A stretch of DNA of 36,640 bases from Blattamonas nauphoetae (GCA_033064195.1 JARBJD010000526.1:1-36640); one strand, 5' to 3'. Shown: positions 8,230 to 18,973, counted from the stretch's first letter. Numbers and translations are program-made. The notes: generated by a model not told the origin, from the sequence alone.

Positions 8230-11005
8230 TCACGTTCTCTTTAGAATGTCCTTTTGCATTGTCGATTCTGTCTAATGTAGGTTTAACTGCTTGTGAGAAG
8301 TGGCACTTGCAGATGTAGCAAACTCTCTTGCACTGTTGAACAAACCAGTCGTAGTCTGCTTCAGTGACATTGTTGGTAGTATTGCGATGAGCTTTCTGGT
8401 CTTGATACCTGTATCCTTCAACTTTGTATTTCCAGTATTGTTTGGTGATCTTGATTGGACCAGATTCGTCACATTCGTTGTAGTCAGCATCAATATCAAA
8501 GTCTTTGTAGGCGCATGCATACTTGATTGCAGAAGCATTCGCTGATAAAGAGAGATTGTGCAACATATCCACTTTGTATTGGAAGTTCAAATCAATCAGA
8601 TTATCCAAAGGTGCAATCATACATTCGACGTCTCTGATGTTGTAGAACTTGAGGTATTCCCATCTGTTCTTGAAGCCTTGTTTGTTCCAATCATCAAGGT
8701 AAAGTTGGTAATCGGTGTCGGACATTTCACTATTGTTCAGACTGGAATAGAATTCATACTTGGAGAAAGGTTCTTGTTTGCTCAGCACTGTATCGTAGTC
8801 TGATGAATCAAATGATTCGTAAGCAAAGAATGATTTCTGAAGTGTTGTGTTTCCTCCGAAGGCTTTGACTGCATTCTCCAATGTCATTGGTCCGGTGTAC
8901 GACATCATGTCAATGAACCGAAGAACTTGTTGCGTTTTCTCGTGTCTGATCAATACTTGTTTGTACTTCGTTGTTGATCCAAGAAAGCTCACCACTTTCC
9001 AATCCTTGTCAACGAGATCACGGAATATGAGATTGATGTCGAATCTGGAACTGTTGAATCCAATCACTCTGACTTCATTTTGTGAAGGAATCTCTGGGTC
9101 TTCATATTGATTGTTCTCTCTTACTGTTTCTGCAAACTTGAAAAGAGCTCTGATCCATTGCTTCACAAAGTCTTTTCCATTTCGAAGATCAAAGTAGATT
9201 GATTGAACTCCTGATTTTGTTTTAATTGCTGATGCAACAGAGAGAGGTTTCAAATGTGAGATCAGTTGAGTGTTGTCATCAGAGAATAGATTGTCAAGAA
9301 TGAGATCTTCCATTGTTTCGAAATCGTATGTGATGTAGTACTGTGTTGGTTTGAATTCGTATTGTCTTTTGTGTGCCATCAGAAATTCAAACGTTCTGTT
9401 GTTAAGAATGTGTGGTACATATGGCCTTGGCGTTTTATCAAGTGAGATCTTCTTCACATGTTTTCCATCGACTTCTTTGCATTCTTTGAGATGTTTCTCG
9501 TAGTAAGCCTTGAAGTGAGACTCTTTTACTTGGAATCCTCTCGATTGACAGTAGGGACAGAGTTTGTATCCAGTGATTTTCTCAGGATCGATAATGTACA
9601 TTACATGAACGAGAGTTGCAGTGAGCGGAATCATCAGAAGTGGGAGAACTCTTGCATCATCATTTTCGTTGATGTACGATTGACTGAGGAAATATCGCTT
9701 CTTGTCTTCGTCGTATTCATAAATGTGGACGGTAATGTTGAATTCAATCATTGCTTTCTCAATATCACATGCAATATCAAATCCAGGATACTTCTGAAGA
9801 TGTGGTGTCAATTGTCGAGACTTCAGATGTGAAAGCTTCATCCATTGTGCAAACAATCTGTAGGCTTCACTATTCCTCATATTGATTGAGATTTTCTTCT
9901 TTGGAACCTCAGGAAGAGTGAGGAATGATAGTGCTTGAAAGAAGCAGATATTGTACTCAGAATCGACGTACCGAACGTTGTATGTTTTTATGTGTTCAGT
10001 GAGAATGGCATTAGCTTTTCCAGCAACTGGGAATCTGTAAACTGCAACAAGAATCGAATGGAAGGCGATGAACATTGTCTTTGTGTCCATCAGTGTTCTC
10101 TCTTGTGACTCTTTGATTAGATTGATCGCATATTTAGAATACTCAGTGATGTCTGCTTCACTTCGAATCACTGTTGGAAAGCTCTTAGATGTGTTCTCCA
10201 GTTCTGGTCTGAAATCATTGTACAGTGTCTTATCTTTGTCTTTTCTCTCAACAATCTTTCCGAAGTCAAGACTGATCTTGAATGGTCGATCCTTCTCTTT
10301 TTCATACACTGTTTTGATGAAGGTTGTGATTTCCTCAACATTCTTCAGATGATTGTGGAAGTACAGCTGATAAGGTTTTCCATTGTCTTCAACCTTCTCG
10401 ACCTCATTCTTCTTGAACTTCTTTCGTGCATTGGTCAAACATTCATTGAAAGCAAGTTTGTCTCTTGGTTCAGCAAGTAAGATGCATTCATTGAATCCAT
10501 CAAACTGCTTCACTTTTCTTGTTTCCATTTGTTCATTCTTCTTCTGAATGATCAACAGATTCTTCATCCAATGATCCATCAGCTTCTCTTCAATCGACTT
10601 CAGTTTCCTCGTGATCTTGAACACTTGCTTCTTCAATTCAGTTTCGTTCACTCTTGGATTTGCTTTCATGTCAATGATGATTACGTTTTTATCCTCTTCA
10701 TTCATCATTGCATTGTTGTTTGTTTCATTCTGTTTCTGAATGAATTGAGCTTGTTCCATTTGTCGTTGGTTTCTAACTTCTTGAAGGAATTTTGGAATTA
10801 AATTGATATTTAGATATGCTGTTGGATTCGGATTTCGATATCCAACATCTGGGTGTTGAAGCATTGCCAGGAGAAATGAATAGTGATGTTGCTTGTATGG
10901 GCTGTCAGGTTTGTATGTTCGACCATCAGTAAATGCGAATTGAGTGTTTGGAAATAGTTCTCTAACTTCTCTGATTTGTTCCTTCACTTTCCAGAGTTGT
11001 GTCAT
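8230..11005 (-). pseudogene. polB: Protein-primed-type family B DNA polymerase, cut before the palm domain
   Basis: The open frame reads about 955 residues from the ATG at 11005; the last ~25 come from repeat C. In order: an N-terminal polar domain with coiled-coil tendency; at 340-475 an OTU-like Cys/His domain (Cys354 in YNICFFQALSFL, His467 in ATLVHVMYIID); a CPYC zinc-finger-like region (483-509); exonuclease motifs I (D561, E563 in YDFETM), II (N651, F655, D656) and III (Y788, D792); then an HNH-like module at 893-926 (CYICKCHF ... LDRIDNAKGH ... EN). The polymerase motifs (palm, DTDS) are missing because repeat C is joined here. This is typical of Polinton polymerases up to the HNH-like module. 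Treat it as a fossil, cut by an insertion. Confidence 0.85.
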
Positions 11006-11040
11006 TTACTACGAATTAAAAAAATAAAAAATAAAAAAAG
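11006..11040 (-). promoter_or_regulatory. Element promoter motif before the DNA polymerase
   Basis: On the minus strand CTTTTTTTATTTTTTATTTT is followed by AATTCGTAGTAAATG. The motif is doubled compared with the capsid genes. Confidence 0.65.
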
Positions 11041-11048
11041 TTGAGTGA

Positions 11049-11438
11049 TTATTTTGGCTTCCTCAAATGTGGCTTCTTCTCTGCTTTTAGCCAGGAATCC
11101 AGTCGCACTTTGAAGACTTCAGATCCACCAATTTCTCGATATGTGAATGGAGTCAGCACCTGCTTGTACTCACCAACGAGCTCACAGTTGTACTTCCTCA
11201 GTTCATTCTCCACAAACGATTGAGTGTAGTGTCGACGTTGTGACATGTGTGGTCTGTTCCCTTGATTCCACAACTTTGGCTTAATCCTCCACTCAACACC
11301 TTCATGAACATAGATGACTGGGATATTATGTCTGACATACTCTGAGACAAGTTCACAGTTCTCTTCTTTCATTGACTGAATCAAAGCTTGCTTGGCATCT
11401 GTTCGACGTCGTTCGTATGTAGTATTCACTGTTGTCAT
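11049..11438 (-). CDS. Two-repeat small protein (129 aa), element gene
   Basis: It starts after a T-rich element promoter and ends 43 bp before the polymerase start, same strand. It has two copies of a ~45-residue domain: residues 17-64 (NCELVSEY ... VEWRIKPKLWNQGNRPH) and 72-124 (NCELVGEY ... FKVRLDSWLKAEKKPHL). The pattern Y.L..EY ... W......W..G..PH resembles small treble-clef-like repeats of phage and giant-virus proteins in which the Cys pairs have been lost; this is a resemblance, not a firm family call. A DNA-binding role is possible. Relatives in the window: a near copy at 27961-28368 and a three-repeat version at 25255-25848. Confidence 0.7.
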   Translation of the reverse strand: MTTVNTTYERRRTDAKQALIQSMKEENCELVSEYVRHNIPVIYVHEGVEWRIKPKLWNQGNRPHMSQRRHYTQSFVENELRKYNCELVGEYKQVLTPFTYREIGGSEVFKVRLDSWLKAEKKPHLRKPK

Positions 11439-11478
11439 TTAATACAAATGAAAAAATCAAAAAAAATAAAAAACATAA
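11439..11478 (-). promoter_or_regulatory. Element promoter motif before the 129-residue gene
   Basis: On the minus strand TTTTTTATTTTTTTTGATTT is followed by TTCATTTGTATTAAATG. Confidence 0.65.
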
Positions 11479-11640
11479 ATGAAATGTGAAGTGAGGTGTT
11501 GGAACTTTTTATTTCTTGTTCCTTGTTGTGCCAGCTTTCATCTTGCTTCTTTCTTTTTTGTTCTTTCTTTTTTGTTTCTTCCTTCTTTGCAGTGCATGCT
11601 TTCAGTTTCTTCATTCTTTCATTCAATTCATCATTCATCA
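11479..11640. other. C/T-rich TTCATTC low-complexity tract
   Basis: On the plus strand this is runs of TTCTTTC, TTCATTC and CATCATTCAA with no credible gene. A related G/A-rich tract lies in the mirror position (about 27780-27925). Confidence 0.6.
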
Positions 11641-12312
11641 TTCAAGCCTTCATCATTCAATCATTCAATTTTTCAAGTTTGTATGATTGTACCATGAGAC
11701 AACCCGATACTCCTTTGGGGATCAATCTATCATGATCCTACTCAATGACTACTGCTGGCGAATTCCTTGAAGGGTTAAGTCTTGGGTGGGCACGATTTAC
11801 GGTCAAACTCTCTGTCGAGAATCTGAAGCCAACATGAACCCCGGGGCGGATTCCTAGAAATCCACCGTCTCCAATTCAACCTTCAATTCGTTCTACGCAT
11901 TAGTCACGAGGGCACCATTTTGCCTGAGTGTCAAGGGAAATTACGTCGAGGTATCATACTTCAACTTGTAATTCAATCATTCATCATTCAAGCCTTCATC
12001 GTTCAATCGTTCATCATTTCCTTTATCAAGTCTTTGTATGATTGTACCGTAGGACAACCCGATACTCCTTTGGGGATCACTCTATCATGATCCTACTCAA
12101 TGACTACTGCTGGCGAATTCCTTGAAGGGCTAAGGTATTGGGGGGGCATGATTTACGGTCACATTCAAGTGATGCCCACAGTGAACCCCCGGGGACAGCC
12201 TCCCAGCTCGTCCCGCTCCAATCCAACCTTCAATTCGTTCTACGCATTAGTCACGAGGGCACCATTTTGCCTGAGTATCAAGGGAAATTACGTCGAGGTA
12301 TCATACTTCAAC
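11640..12312 (-). repeat. ~340 bp tandem repeat, two units
   Basis: Two units about 347 bp apart share landmarks on the plus strand: CAACCCGATACTCCTTTGGG, ATGACTACTGCTGGCGAATT, GCATTAGTCACGAGGGCACC and TACGTCGAGGTATCATAC. The first unit differs from the second in the middle (about 11790-11870). The units do not look like rRNA, tRNA or a coding sequence. The mirrored array at 26811-27775 has three units. Confidence 0.85.
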
Positions 12313-12490
12313 TTTTTTGGAAATTTTGAATTTTTGAATTTTTTGAATTGTTGAATTTTTTGAATTTTTGAATTTTTTGAAATTTTCCTAAGTATTTTTT
12401 TTTGAAATTTTTTTTTGAATTTTTGAATTTTTTTTAAATTTTTGAAATTGTTTTGGCATTTTGAAACTTTTTCATTTTTTTTTGAAATTA
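12312..12490. repeat. GAATTTTT-type AT-rich tract
   Basis: Irregular repeats of TTTTTGAATTTT and TTTGAAATTTT lie between the array and tRNA-like unit 2. The mirror copy is 26636-26810. This kind of tract is common in nematode genomes (established texture, weak evidence). Confidence 0.75.
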
Positions 12491-12505
12491 AGATTGCCCC
12501 TCGCC

Positions 12506-12560
12506 TGAATCGAACCACCCCCTAGAAACGGGTGGACACTGGAACATACCCACTGAGCTA
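12506..12560 (-). repeat. tRNA-derived SINE-like unit, type 2
   Basis: On the minus strand there is an A box TAGCTCAGTGG (12550-12560) and a B-box-like GGTTCGATTCA (12506-12516). It is tRNA-derived, and the B box departs from the usual final CC. It is followed on its own strand by the A-rich tract, as a SINE tail would be. The mirror copy is 26562-26616. Confidence 0.65.
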
Positions 12561-12611
12561 CTAGCTCCTGAAAATGTTAGTTTCGACCTGTGCCTTATAC
12601 CTCGAATGTTC

Positions 12612-13453
12612 AGATCTGCTATATATTCCTTTTATCGTCTACCTATCTCCCCTCGTTAAAAAGCATGGATTTATCACGGGAACGACTTTTTTACCCTCGT
12701 TAAAAAGCACGACTTTTTCTCGTCAGCGATTTTTTCAAAATATGTTAGATTTTCCTTTTTAACTTTTTACCCCCGTTAAAAAGCATGACTATTTCACGGG
12801 AGCGATCTGCTAGATCTTAATTCTTGGCCACTTGTTACCCTCGTTAAAAAGCATGACTTTTTCACGGGAGCGATTTTGCTATATATTGAATTTCTTGACA
12901 AAGTTTTCAAATTTTAAATCTGCTATAGTGTCTTTTTTTCAGGTATAAAGTTTCTGATTTTCCGGGATAATTTCAGGACCGGATAGCCTAGTGGTAATGG
13001 TGAGTGCACGCACTACTACTACTAAGCTGAAGGTCCTAGGTTCAATTCCTGGCGGAAGCATTTAATTTCACATATCACTGCCCTTTGGCATGGTCTTGGC
13101 CCTTGGCAAGACCAACGTACGTCTCCGGAACTCAAATCGAGAAAAATGAGTTCCGATGCCGGTCTAAAAGGGACCGATGAGAAGGGTCGCAACCTTCGGA
13201 ACCTTGAAAAAATACACCAGCTTCCGCCAAAATCAAGGTTTTTGCATTTTTGAAAATTTTCAAAATTTTGCTTCAACTTGAAAGTTTGAAGTAACTGAAC
13301 TCTGGAAGAGAATATTTCTCTAAGATTGACAACTTTCTGAAATGAAAATGACTTTTACTCCAAGTATTTTCTGAATTGTCAATCGGCATGGAGAAAAAGC
13401 TATAGAAGTGGTGTCTCTGCCAATGTGGTTCTACTTTCGCCTTCTATACTACT
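12612..13453. repeat. Inverted repeat C, right copy (partner 7388-8229)
   Basis: 842 bp in reverse complement of 7388-8229. Together the two copies bracket the polymerase, repeat-domain gene and array (8230-12611). Confidence 0.9.
12984..13049 (+). repeat. tRNA-derived SINE-like unit, type 1 (second copy)
   Basis: A box TAGCCTAGTGG at 12984-12994 and B box GGTTCAATTCC at 13039-13049. This is the same unit as at 7792-7864, in opposite orientation. Confidence 0.7.
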
Positions 13454-13723
13454 CTCATTTCACCTTGAATCTCTCGTAAATCATTGAAGAAAAAATAGAA
13501 ATGATAGTTGTCTCAGGCAGACTTCACAGATTGTCTTTATCTAATGGAATCACCCCTTCTTTCTCAATTCCTTCTCTGCATTCCGCTGAGAAGGTTGACG
13601 ACGAAGAATTGTACAACTTGGCACAATTCTTTCAACGAAATCATCATCATCATCTGTGCGGCTCAACTTTTTCACTGTCTGTGGGGGAACAGCCTTCATC
13701 CGCAGATCAGCACCTGTTTGGGT

Positions 13724-15098
13724 TCATTGGATGGAGATTTCACAGCAATACCAAATGGTGAACGGTGGTTCAGCAATCGGGATTTGTTCGGGGAATGTTT
13801 TCAGCACTCTCGGCACATATTTTGCCGCTTTGATCAAGGATAGTGTTCTCCATTTGTTGATGGGAATGCTCAGAAATGGAGATCCGAGAAATTCTCCACG
13901 ATACACAGAAAAATGAAGAAAGTTCTTTATCCCAGGGATTGTGTAGTTGATAAAGATTTCAGTGGAGTCTAAAATCACTTCGTGAAAAGTGTGAGCTGTC
14001 GAAAGATGTTTAAGTGCGACTTGATTTCTGAAATAGTTGGTGAGATTAGTGACAGACTTGTTTTTTGTGTCAAGTGGATTCCAGCGCAAACAACTGGATA
14101 GTTGTCCAAAAGAGCCGTCACATTCATTTTTTCCATGCCCTTCATTAAAGAAGGACATGGAAACTGAGCAACCAGGAAGATATGATTTGATTCCGTGCAA
14201 TGAAAAAGTGAGGAATGTCCCACAGCGAAAATGAAGTCCGGTATCGGACCATAGATACAGTTTTGTCAGTCGTCTAAATTCAGTGAACCATAGTAGCTCT
14301 CGAAAACAGTGAATGACAAACGGTTCATCGTGATTGAGGAACTTGGACAAGAAGTGAAAATAGCGATAGGAAGGAGTGTTTGGTACTTGTTGCTTTCGAT
14401 AAAGTCTTTTGACTTTTGTTGTTTGGTCATACACAGACATTCTGTGTAGATCTCATTGATCTCAACATTTCAAGATCTTAATCGTGGTCTAGCGACTCTT
14501 CCAAAACATACTTCACAAAAATAAACATGTGAAATGATATAAGCATGGAAGAACAGTCGATTAAAATAGAATTGAAGCCTTCTTCTGGTCAATATCCTCA
14601 ATTTTGATCCCGGCCCATCAAAAAGTTTGAGATCAATCGATCTCAAAACATTAGGGATTGATCTCTAGACCATAAACCCTGGTCATACACAACCTCTAAT
14701 ACTCCTTAAAATCAAACACTAAAACAGCGTCCGTGTTATTCAGAGTTGAAATCTGGCGATGATAGGCATCACGAGTAATTGTTGCAATCGGTGCGTCGTT
14801 TTGGCCGGGTCATGTACATGCTACATTTGTAGAAAGCTGTCTTTGACAATCGTGTTGCTGGATGTTGATCACAGAACAGCTTGTACAGGTTTATTTTGGA
14901 ATCATTCAATACACGTGCGGTCCACATCCATTGAAAAGGATCGTGTTTTTTCTTCATTGGCTCGATCTGTTCGTCCACCCTGAACTGGCTCGATACTTGA
15001 GTCAAATCGAAGTCCCGTCGTGACTTCTTTGTTTGTGATGTGCACGATTCAGAGGAATGAGTATGAAGGAATGACCAGACGAGGAGTTTGGTATCCAT
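13724..15098 (-). pseudogene. DNA-transposase-like remnant (DFKE / WSD.G.HFR / HGK..CDG.FG type)
   Basis: On the minus strand, an N-terminal piece (14769-15098) ends INLYKLFCDQHPATRLSKTAFYK with an Arg/Thr/Cys segment. Next comes VLVFDFKEY near 14700-14720, and then a 238-residue frame (13724-14440) containing LYLWSDTGLHFRCGTFL and SFFNEGHGKNECDGSFGQLSS. Three spaced acidic sites (DFKE, WSD, CDG) in this order recur in uncharacterised transposon-like proteins of animals and fungi, as I recall the pattern; I cannot name a superfamily with certainty. Stops and frame changes between the pieces show it is dead. Further minus-strand frames at 15278-15741 may be its N terminus. Host domestication is unlikely given the decay. 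Confidence 0.55.
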
Positions 15099-15741
15099 TG
15101 GAATGGAATGCGGATTTGGGGTCGAATGAGGTGAACGATCGGGTGGGTAAGATGAAGTTTGTTTGTTTCGATATGGTTGGCGGAGAGTGTTTCGATGGTA
15201 GAAGCGCAGTCAGGAGGAGAATTTTCGAAAGTTTGCTTTGTGCAAAGTAACACAGACGAAGTTGAGAAATGAGTCGTTCAAAAGACTCTAAAGAGTATTA
15301 CTCCAGATGAGAAAGGAGATATTTGCGTAACTTGACATTTTAAACGAATAGTATCTGTAACAATTGACCCTTCTTTCGTATGCTCGATGGTGAACTGAAG
15401 GAAAGCTTGGTAATGAATGGGATCCAGCTCTTTAGCTCTCTTTATGATCTGTCTTGCTCTCCATTCTCTTGTTTTCTTGGGTGCTGCATATTCAGATATC
15501 ATGATGATCAGACCCATCGTGTGACTTGTTCAAAAAAATCTGCATATCCTGGTTCATCGGTTTTTATGGTACTTTTGAGTCCAGAATCCTTGTCTGAGAT
15601 GACATCTCGCGAATTAACCGAATGGAATGGTAAGGTCAGTCCAATCATCTGAAGGAGATGATTATCGTATACATATCTTCTTGACGTCGTGCCAACTGCA
15701 AGGAATGAAGAAATTGTTGACACAACATTCGATTTCTCCAA

Positions 15742-16091
15742 TCGCTCAATTGATCATGGATAATTGACATATGGACAATACTCCTTTGCTTTTTGATTCT
15801 TGGGATGTATGTGGTTTGAAAAACTGATGACCTTTGGTGGATGGTGGTGCTTCAGGTTTTTTGAACAAATGAACCATTCATCAAGTCCAGTCCCCCTCGT
15901 CGGATTCGCTCCTCTTCGTCAGTCCCCCTCATTTGGTCCGTGATGCAATGTTCGCTCAATCCAGTCTCATGCCTGATGAATCTCAGGAGTCGGTTTGGCC
16001 TACCAACTAAGAATGGCACTATGCTACGCAATAATACGGGATGAAGCTACCGATGCAATGCATCACAGTCAGCTGGCGGTGAATACAACAA
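15742..16091. other. Unassigned intergenic stretch
   Basis: No gene, RNA or repeat was recognised. AGTCCCCCTC occurs twice near 15890 and 15930 within a short imperfect duplication. Confidence 0.4.
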
Positions 16092-16424
16092 ATGGGTACT
16101 TCTGGATCAACTTCAGATGCGATGATTCGAGCTATTCTTGATCTCCTCAACGAGCATCAAATTGATATATTCAAAATGGTCGGATTTGCCTCTGATGGTG
16201 GCCAACTTGATGAATCAATTAAAAGCCAACAGGAGGAGCGAGCAGCTTTGCTTTTCGAGAGTGTCATCACACAAATGGGTTATCGATGTGTGACTAATCC
16301 GAATCATTTTCTTATCCGAGTACCAGTTGTTGAATTAAAGACCCATGTGAATAAGAAAAAACCTCAAAATATCCCTTTTTGCCCAATAAAAAAATCGTTT
16401 CGGCGATATCTTCACAACTCGTGA
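16092..16424 (+). CDS. Unassigned 110-residue frame with weak transposase flavour
   Basis: The frame contains ILDLLNEHQIDIFKMVGFAS followed by DGG, which faintly recalls the helix plus GF.(S/T)DG segment of hAT- or P-type transposases. The rest (RVPVVELKTHVNKKKPQNIP) shows nothing. There is no promoter or splice evidence. It could equally be a chance frame or a fragment. Confidence 0.25.
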   Translation: MGTSGSTSDAMIRAILDLLNEHQIDIFKMVGFASDGGQLDESIKSQQEERAALLFESVITQMGYRCVTNPNHFLIRVPVVELKTHVNKKKPQNIPFCPIKKSFRRYLHNS

Positions 16425-16923
16425 ACCGATTTTGATGAAATTGTGCATATAGTCATTGTTTTGGTGAAACAAATAGTTTAAAAAAAATGGAGAAAATCCT
16501 CTGGGTATCTGGAAAAATAGGAAAAAACCCATATTTTTCTCGACAAAAAATTCTTAGGAAAAAATTTCTCTTCTTTTTTGAGCAGCTTTTGTCGAGATTT
16601 TACGATAACAATGCACATTCTTTGGTGCAAAATGGATGGCTGGTTGTGGAGAAAAGAGCGGAAACAGTTGAGAAAAAGGTGTGCATTTCTGGCTTTCACA
16701 GTATTTTAAGGTTTTCTCTTGATGCAGGCATTTTGGCGCTGTACCCATTTTTATGTTTCTTAGTTTCACCAATATAGCTTTAACAAACCCCCTTACCAGG
16801 ATTAATGAAAATGATCGGATCAATCACATGTCTCTCAGATAGCTACTGCTTTTGGAAGAAGTCCTTCTATGATTCTTCTTTCACGATCGGCATCTTCTAG
16901 TTTTCCTTTTCTCGCTTTTCATT
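16425..16923. other. AT-rich noncoding stretch
   Basis: Long A and T runs. A GGTGAAAC..A(A/T)AG segment at about 16462-16476 recurs inverted near 16760-16775, which could be the ends of a small MITE-like repeat of ~310 bp; this is weak. Confidence 0.35.
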
Positions 16924-17267
16924 CAAAATCTCAATTGTTAAATCGGTTTTTGGTTCTTTCAACGACTCGATCAGGAGTGGGAGAGCCCTTGTTTGGTTCT
17001 GGGCACTCCCCTTCGGATACTCCGTGAACAAACTAGTGCTCTCCAACGACTATGTCCTCTTCCACAGGCTCTCCTCGTCATAACATGTCATAGGCTTCGG
17101 CCATTCGGGCGATGGATGACAAACTTGACAGCGTTGATATTCTTATGGCCTGATCCTGAATCATTTGGGATTCAGTCAGAAGTTGGCAATTTGGAGCGAT
17201 TTCAATCGGAATTCCGAGTATGTGCTTCATGTGTGAAGTGGAAGCGTTTGCAATATCTCGTTGTTGC

Positions 17268-17352
17268 GTATGGGAGGTGAGTGTAAAACTTGGGGGAGTA
17301 TCGGAGGTGACAATGTGAGTGGGCGAGTATGGGAGGTGAGTGTAAGATTTGG
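17268..17352 (+). repeat. 59 bp repeat, about 1.5 units
   Basis: GTATGGGAGGTGAGTGTAA occurs at 17268 and again at 17327, with GGGGAGTATCGGAGGTGACA between. Confidence 0.7.
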
Positions 17353-17433
17353 GGAGAATTGAAGGAAGAGTCACACTATTGCGCTTCTCCCCGTCTAGGC
17401 AAAATTAGTGTTGCTCCTTTCTAGATTCCAACC

Positions 17434-17551
17434 ACTTTTGGTCGTTGTCCCCAGCCTCCCTCAATTTTTGATCGATGTCCAAAGCCTCCCTCAATTTTTG
17501 ATCGATGTCCCCAGCCTCCCTCAATTTGTGGTCGTCGTCCACAGCCTCCCT
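17434..17551 (-). repeat. 30 bp tandem repeat, four units, coding-compatible
   Basis: Four near-identical 30 bp units (core ATCGATGTCCCCAGCCTCCC) read on the minus strand as a 10-residue repeat like KLREAGDIDQ inside a frame at 17405-17716. Substitutions between units fall mostly where the residue changes conservatively. The frame is unassigned and follows Ser/Arg-rich minus-strand frames (17551-18194). Confidence 0.7.
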
Positions 17552-18439
17552 CACTTTTCTGGTCTCTGTCTGTCGTAGTTCAGGAGTCTGCTTTGATCGT
17601 GACGACAACGCCGGGACCTTGTCCTTTTTCCTGCCTTTCGTCCATAGTGTCGATGACCTTTCTTTCTTGAAGGTGCTTGTCTCCGGGGATACATACTGAT
17701 GGTGTCTGAATCGCAAGAACTGTCCGAAGCTGGGTCAGACACAGATGAAGGTGAAGACGAGTACGATATGGAACTTTCAGTACTCGATGTTGATTCAAAT
17801 CTCCGTGACTGATGTCCTTTTTTTGCGAAGGGAATGTCCGGATTTCGAACTTTTTTCGAATACATTTCGACGATGATGGTGAGTCGAATCCAATGTTTGG
17901 CGTTTCTGTTTCTGAATGATTGGCATTGTATCATACGCAGGATGACTGTTTGCATCATCGATTGGGGTTGATTGTGAAATGACTGTACTTGTTGACAACC
18001 CTGGTGATCAGAAGAAGACAATGCTTGTGAGATTGTTCCGATGTATTTGAGGTCTTGGGAGACGGTTGACTGACAGGTTGAATACCTGACTGGTCCAGGC
18101 TTGGTATGTTTCTTATGGGCAAGTCCACTTCCGGTGAGAAACGATGAAAATATTGGTTAGGTTGAGCAATGAAACCAGAAGTATGGACTGTCATCGCTGG
18201 ATCGCCGTCATAAGACTCTGATCTTTACTGAAAAAAGAAAATTCGCAAACAGTACTGAAATGAACGTGATATCTGTAGATCATCTTGTGCGAGTCTGAGA
18301 CACTGGTTGGACCGACAAGGGAATCAAGAAGGTTGGAGAGAGACGTGAAATCATTGATTGATGATTTGCGATGGCAGATTTGATTGACAGCCCGAAATTG
18401 ATTGGTTGTGCGCGTCGTTCTCCATCCATCATTTGGGAC

Positions 18440-18660
18440 TTCCGCAGCTCGTCTAATACGATTAATGTCAACCAACCGGAGACTTCGTACCCGAGCATGG
18501 GTTTCTGTGTCGGGATAATTTAAACAGTTTGAATGATTAATTGTTGAATGTGTGTATCCAAGAGTGTTCAGACGAGAATAAACCCACCATTCATCCGGAA
18601 ATCTGGAATGATGCTCAGATCCCAATCGGCGGACTAGGCAAAATTACCGGGCCGACAGAA
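18440..18660 (-). pseudogene. Merlin (IS1595/ISXO2-like) transposase, C-terminal fragment
   Basis: The minus-strand translation gives LVRRLGSEHHSRFPDEWWVY, then SRLNTLGYTHSTINHSN, then a segment ending TETHARVRSLRLVDINRIRR. The order DEW..Y..L..LGY.H.T.NHS ... PDT..H...... R is the conserved third catalytic block of Merlin/IS1595 transposases (established family pattern). The expected Phe-Val after NHS and the Trp of the following helix are altered, and upstream parts are missing here, so it is a relic. It sits inside the stretch with 144 bp inverted ends; its front half lies 1.3 kb away at 19960-20388. Confidence 0.6.
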
Positions 18661-18973
18661 ACAACTCATTTGGGTTTTTGGTGGCGCTGAAAGAACAGAA
18701 TCTGGAGGAGCTGGAAACAATTTCGTTATGATTGTTCCGGTTCGTTCAAGTGAAACGCTCATTCCGATCATTCAATCTAGAATTCGAGAAAAAAACATTA
18801 TGAGACAATCTGCCCGGAAGGGCGGGAGAAGAGAGAGCAGTAAAAAATAGTCTTGGGGGATCAGCCCCAAGTCCCAGAAAAGCGCCAACGGCGAGAGAAA
18901 AACTGGCTTGCATCTGTGATGAAAACAATACACGATCGAAGCTGTGCTTCAGATTTGTCCCTCCACGAGTGCT
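18661..18973. other. Noncoding stretch beside Merlin fragment
   Basis: No gene was recognised. It has a short stem-loop CTTGGGG-GATCAG-CCCCAAG at 18852-18871. Confidence 0.35.

Larger units (their letters stand above)
11155..13245. repeat. Inverted repeat G, left copy (partner 25879-28280)
   Basis: This composite block comprises part of the 129-residue gene, the ~340 bp array, the GAATTTTT tract, tRNA-like unit 2, the four-fold repeat and tRNA-like unit 1. It is mirrored in the same order at 25879-28280. The left copy has two array units, the right copy three. Confidence 0.88.

Noticed and set aside
12100-12354. An 84-residue frame in the ~340 bp array, repeated in other units
   Set aside because: The frame is open only because the units are near copies. 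It lacks any family pattern, and the matching frames in other units change ends.
12984-13049. A working tRNA gene
   Set aside because: A and B boxes fit, but no acceptor stem or sound anticodon arm can be drawn, and the unit is repeated inside larger repeats.
13022-13276. An 84-residue frame identical to one at 7565-7819
   Set aside because: It reads through the tRNA-like unit in repeat C and is a by-product of that repeat.
15020-15250. A 76-residue plus-strand frame with a plausible make-up
   Set aside because: No family, splice or promoter sign; it lies opposite the transposase remnant region and is probably chance.
18852-18871. Stem-loop as a terminator
   Set aside because: Only 7 bp of stem, no T tract, and intrinsic terminators do not apply in a eukaryotic setting.
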